Part shown: positions 18,043 to 20,000 of the stretch, in pieces
How the letters are laid out: the number at the start of each line of letters is the position of its first letter
How positions within the stretch are numbered: position 1 is the stretch's first letter
From: Botryococcus braunii
Lineage: Eukaryota; Chlorophyta; Trebouxiophyceae
Length of the DNA stretch: 20,000 nucleotides
Direction of reading: 5' to 3'
Assembly (NCBI GenBank): GCA_002005505.1
Contig: KV908482.1
Span: 265,581 to 285,580 of the forward strand
Made by a program: the position numbers and the translations under genes
The notes under the pieces: model-generated
The model's database searches: none
The model's input: only the letters and a program-made list of their open reading frames with translations
Told to the model about the DNA's origin: nothing

Positions 18043-18805
18043 CCAGGACTCGAACCTAGTGCACGACGGATCCTTTTTTGGTTCCTCCCACCTTCGGACA
18101 CATGTGTCTAATCGAACTGTACAGTTCGATTAGACTGCTTTTAAAAGTTAAGACCAAGCGACGCCTTTGCCAGGTCGCGGATGGCATGTGTCGCTCGTTC
18201 ATGGACTCGGTTGCCCATTTACCTGGACGGCAGTTTGTACGGCTGTGTATCCCTCCTCCCTGGAGATGCATTCCAGCTTCCAGAGATCCGCTCAGGTATA
18301 TAGATTCTGGGGGAACCCTGACTCTCCCTTCCCCCACCCCCCCAATTTTTTAGAATAAGGAGTGAAGCCTACCACATTTTGTCACTCTCATTCTCCCCCC
18401 GCCCCCTGGCCCGCTCCCAGGCCGACAATTCCTCCCCCCCCCCCTGGTGAACCCCCTGTTTGCACTAGCCCCCTTTGCTGCTCTCCCAGCCCGCCCTCTC
18501 TTTTCTTTTCTCTCCGCGAGTTTCCATTTTCCCAGTGTCCCCCCCCCCCCATTGCTTCTGTTCGGCATGGCTATTTCTCTTACTCCTTCATATACCGCTC
18601 ATCAGGCTTTCCAAGGTCATTGCGAATCTGCTGAAGAGACACTTTCCGAGAGCCACCCAGCAGAAAGCATTCCGGATGTGGCGTCGAACAGCGCGGGAAG
18701 CACTTGAGCGCAGACAAAACTTTTGTCACAAGATCGACGCCCTCATTTGCCAGCCTGAACGAGAGCGCGCTATCTACCTGATCAGGCAATCTTATTTTCT
18801 TCGCG
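16380..18805 (+). CDS. SFI1-like (centrin-binding repeat) protein, partial exon set
   Basis: Three plus-strand segments encode helices with the spaced Trp/Phe/Arg pattern of SFI1 repeats, which bind centrin in basal-body and centrosome fibres. Segment 1 (about 16380-16528) ends SFRAWQQRRWFVR at a CAG|GTGTGA donor, phase 2. Segment 2 starts at 16981 after CTACGCAG in the matching phase and reads LALLLLEIWNTAAQERRF, then LPLWRSLRAWRDFARTS; its end, near 17130, is unclear. Segment 3 (from about 18606 or 18616 to about 18805) has KAFRMWRRTAREALERR and ERERAIYLIRQSYF. The join from segment 2 to 3 is not resolved, and a GC donor or a missed exon is possible. The start codon and stop were not found, so the gene extends beyond these exons. 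The repeat resemblance is by eye; another coiled, Arg/Trp-rich protein is possible. Confidence 0.45.
16585..16760. repeat. C8G10 palindrome followed by a purine-rich tract
   Basis: C8 (16585-16592) abuts G10 (16593-16602). About 155 bp of mostly G and A follow. It lies between the first two SFI1-like exons. Confidence 0.85.
17307..17387. repeat. (TG)n followed by a G run
   Basis: A TG array of about 35 units runs into about 11 G at 17377-17387. It is probably intronic in the SFI1-like gene. Confidence 0.95.
17492..17573 (-). mobile_element. tRNA-derived SINE-like head, copy 2
   Basis: The minus strand shares with copy 1 the blocks TGTGTC-GAAAGGTGGGGGG, then TGCACCAGG and GAGTCCTGGCC. Its B box is damaged (GGTATGAGTCC). 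A GACA...TGTC stem lies where the anticodon arm should be. Two matching copies about 500 bp apart, in the same orientation, suggest a SINE family rather than chance. Confidence 0.45.
17814..18041. repeat. Two (TG)n arrays split by a GC-rich spacer
   Basis: The arrays run 17814-17878 and about 17968-18041. The spacer has CGTGCG-type units and a GGCGGGCGGC patch. The second array stops exactly at the tRNA-like sequence that starts GGCCAGGACTC. Confidence 0.96.
18041..18108 (-). mobile_element. tRNA-derived SINE-like head, copy 1
   Basis: On the minus strand, 18056-18046 reads GGTTCGAGTCC, a perfect pol III B box (consensus GGTTCGANNCC). It is flanked by CTAGG and CCTGG, which can pair as a T stem. 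Upstream, GTGTCCGAAGGTGGGAGG resembles the D-arm part of a serine-type tRNA, and GGAACC-A6-GGATCC can form an imperfect anticodon-like stem. The acceptor end runs straight into the CA array. It is too diverged to be a working tRNA gene. Confidence 0.5.
18106..18135. repeat. 30-bp perfect palindrome
   Basis: The half-site GTCTAATCGAACTGT is followed directly by its exact reverse complement, with no spacer. A second perfect palindrome, GACACATGTGTC, overlaps it at 18097-18108. Both sit at the 5' side of SINE-like copy 1. Confidence 0.95.
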
Positions 18806-19183
18806 GGTCACCTTTATTACTGGTGTTTACCTTATGTATACTACTGTGAATGTTGCAATGCGACTGCTCTAGTGCGCAGTTGCAATGGTTGTACCAGTGT
18901 GCTAATGTAGCATCATGCGCTTGTTCTGGTGTACCAGTGTACTAATATGCTGAGGTACTAGTGTGCAATGCACTACCTTACTGCTGTACTACTGTAGTGT
19001 TGCACACGCGTTTTGGCCTTGTGCTTGGTCCTGTTGAAATAGCTGTCATGCTCAAGTGGACCATCAGTGCAGTGTGCGATGCGCACATACGTACACGTTG
19101 AGTTTTCCAACTGGTCAAGTATGCGTGTGTTTGTCAATTGTTTGCGTTTGTGTAATTCCTGAAGGTGTAGCTGTCTCTGTATC

Positions 19184-19305
<122 letters not shown>

Positions 19306-19455
19306 GGCAATTGCTTACAAGGTTATCGACCAAGTGCAATTGCTTTTGTAGTGGCGAGACCAGATCACTCTTCTGACTCTATTTGATTTGACGTGGATGC
19401 CTGGAGGACACTAGGGGGCCGACCCCTGCTGGTGTCATAACCCTTGTCTGAGTGG

Positions 19456-19630
19456 ATGACTGAAAGAGAAAAAGTGGATCAAGTAGACGAGAAGGAAATG
19501 GAAAAGGAGAAGAGGAAGCAGGAGGGGTGTGGGGGGGGGGGGGGGGGAATTGAGGCTTTAGAGGAGGAGGATGAGAAGGTTGGCGGCGTAGGGAGGAAAC
19601 GGCAAGGATAAGGAGGGAAGGGAAGTGGTG
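19456..19630. repeat. Purine-rich tract with G17 run
   Basis: A GA-rich stretch contains 17 consecutive G at 19531-19547. It runs up to the left arm of the foldback element at 19631. It resembles the tract at 16605-16760 in make-up, and both lead into a GGCGTTGTA word. Confidence 0.8.
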
Positions 19631-19766
19631 GTGGCGTTGTAAAGCTGTCCATACTAAACTTAAACAGCTTTAGGGATTTATGAGAAGATGAAGCAAGGGG
19701 AGGTGGTGGCCACCACCACCACTGGTGGCGCTGATTAGTTTAGTATGGACAGCTTTACAACGCCAC
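19631..19766. repeat. Foldback (MITE-like) element with 30-bp perfect inverted repeats
   Basis: The arms are 19631-19660 (starting GTGGCGTTGTAAAGC) and 19737-19766 (ending GCTTTACAACGCCAC), exact reverse complements. The interior holds a 16-bp perfect palindrome, GGTGGTGGCCACCACC (19702-19717). A third copy of the arm core, ACAGCTTTA, at about 19664 allows a small alternative hairpin. No clear target-site duplication was seen. Confidence 0.85.
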
Positions 19767-20000
19767 CCCTCCCCCCAAGGGGAAGGGGGGTTGGGGGGCT
19801 GCCAACTTTTCTTTCTTGCATCCTCCCAAGCTGTGAGGGAAAGTCATGGATGGAATGCTGATCAGTTCCGTTCCAAAGAGTGCTCAGATGTTGAGTGGGC
19901 ATCTTTCCGGATGGGGAAGGATGACTAAGTCCTTGGTCGGCTGTAGTGCACTACAGCTACGTGGCTGACCTTTGGCAGACATTGCTGGGTCCTGAAACAG

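Larger units (their letters stand above)
17140..18600. other. Presumed intron of the SFI1-like gene
   Basis: It is dominated by TG arrays, two SINE-like heads and the palindrome pair. A weak KTKRRLCQ-like coding fragment near 18150-18173 ends at a CCAG|GTCGCG donor-like site and could be a small missed exon. C runs occur at 18437-18446 and 18541-18550. Confidence 0.45.

Noticed and set aside
18041..18108. A functional tRNA-Ser gene
   Set aside because: The B box is perfect, but the D and anticodon arms do not fold properly and there is no matching acceptor stem; a SINE-like relic fits better.

Overview
The window looks like nuclear DNA of a plant-lineage eukaryote, most likely a streptophyte green alga with a large, repeat-rich genome of the Chara type. 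The evidence is: (i) a spliced gene for plastid 3-dehydroquinate synthase (DHQS) with plant-like sequence and an N-terminal extension; (ii) introns of 0.4-1.4 kb packed with CA/TG, GA/CT and homopolymer tracts; (iii) a decayed LINE retrotransposon and tRNA-derived SINE-like heads. The lineage is inferred from protein resemblance only. No bacterial operon, CRISPR array, rRNA or functional tRNA was seen.

Layout. Positions 784-4943, minus strand: exons of an unrecognised gene. Four or five of them join in matching phase into a protein with ankyrin-like repeats, and a 130-codon exon lies upstream. Positions about 5.0-6.45 kb: intergenic or intronic DNA with a double hairpin and a 41-49 bp tandem repeat. 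Positions 6876-7936, minus: the 3' part of a frameshifted LINE, with a (GGGAA)n block beyond its 3' side. Positions 8981-14360, minus: the DHQS gene in six exons, complete from ATG to stop. It carries a one-base frameshift in exon 4 and a GC-AG intron 2; intron 3 holds a 439-nt uninterrupted polypyrimidine tract followed by about 560 bp of TG-rich repeat. Positions 14.4-16.3 kb: several long open frames of uncertain reality. Positions 16.38-18.81 kb, plus: exons rich in Trp/Arg helices resembling SFI1 (centrin-binding) repeats. Two SINE-like tRNA heads (minus) and a 30-bp perfect palindrome lie in the introns. Positions 18.85-20 kb: no gene recognised; a TG tract, a purine-rich tract with a G17 run, and a 136-bp foldback with 30-bp perfect inverted repeats.

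The genes have no visible functional link. DHQS makes 3-dehydroquinate in the plastid shikimate pathway; the ankyrin-like and SFI1-like genes would act in protein-protein scaffolding. I did not find a convincing new biological system. The most unusual items are the DHQS frameshift and GC-AG intron, the long polypurine/polypyrimidine plus TG block inside DHQS, the perfect foldbacks, and SINE-like heads next to CA/TG arrays.
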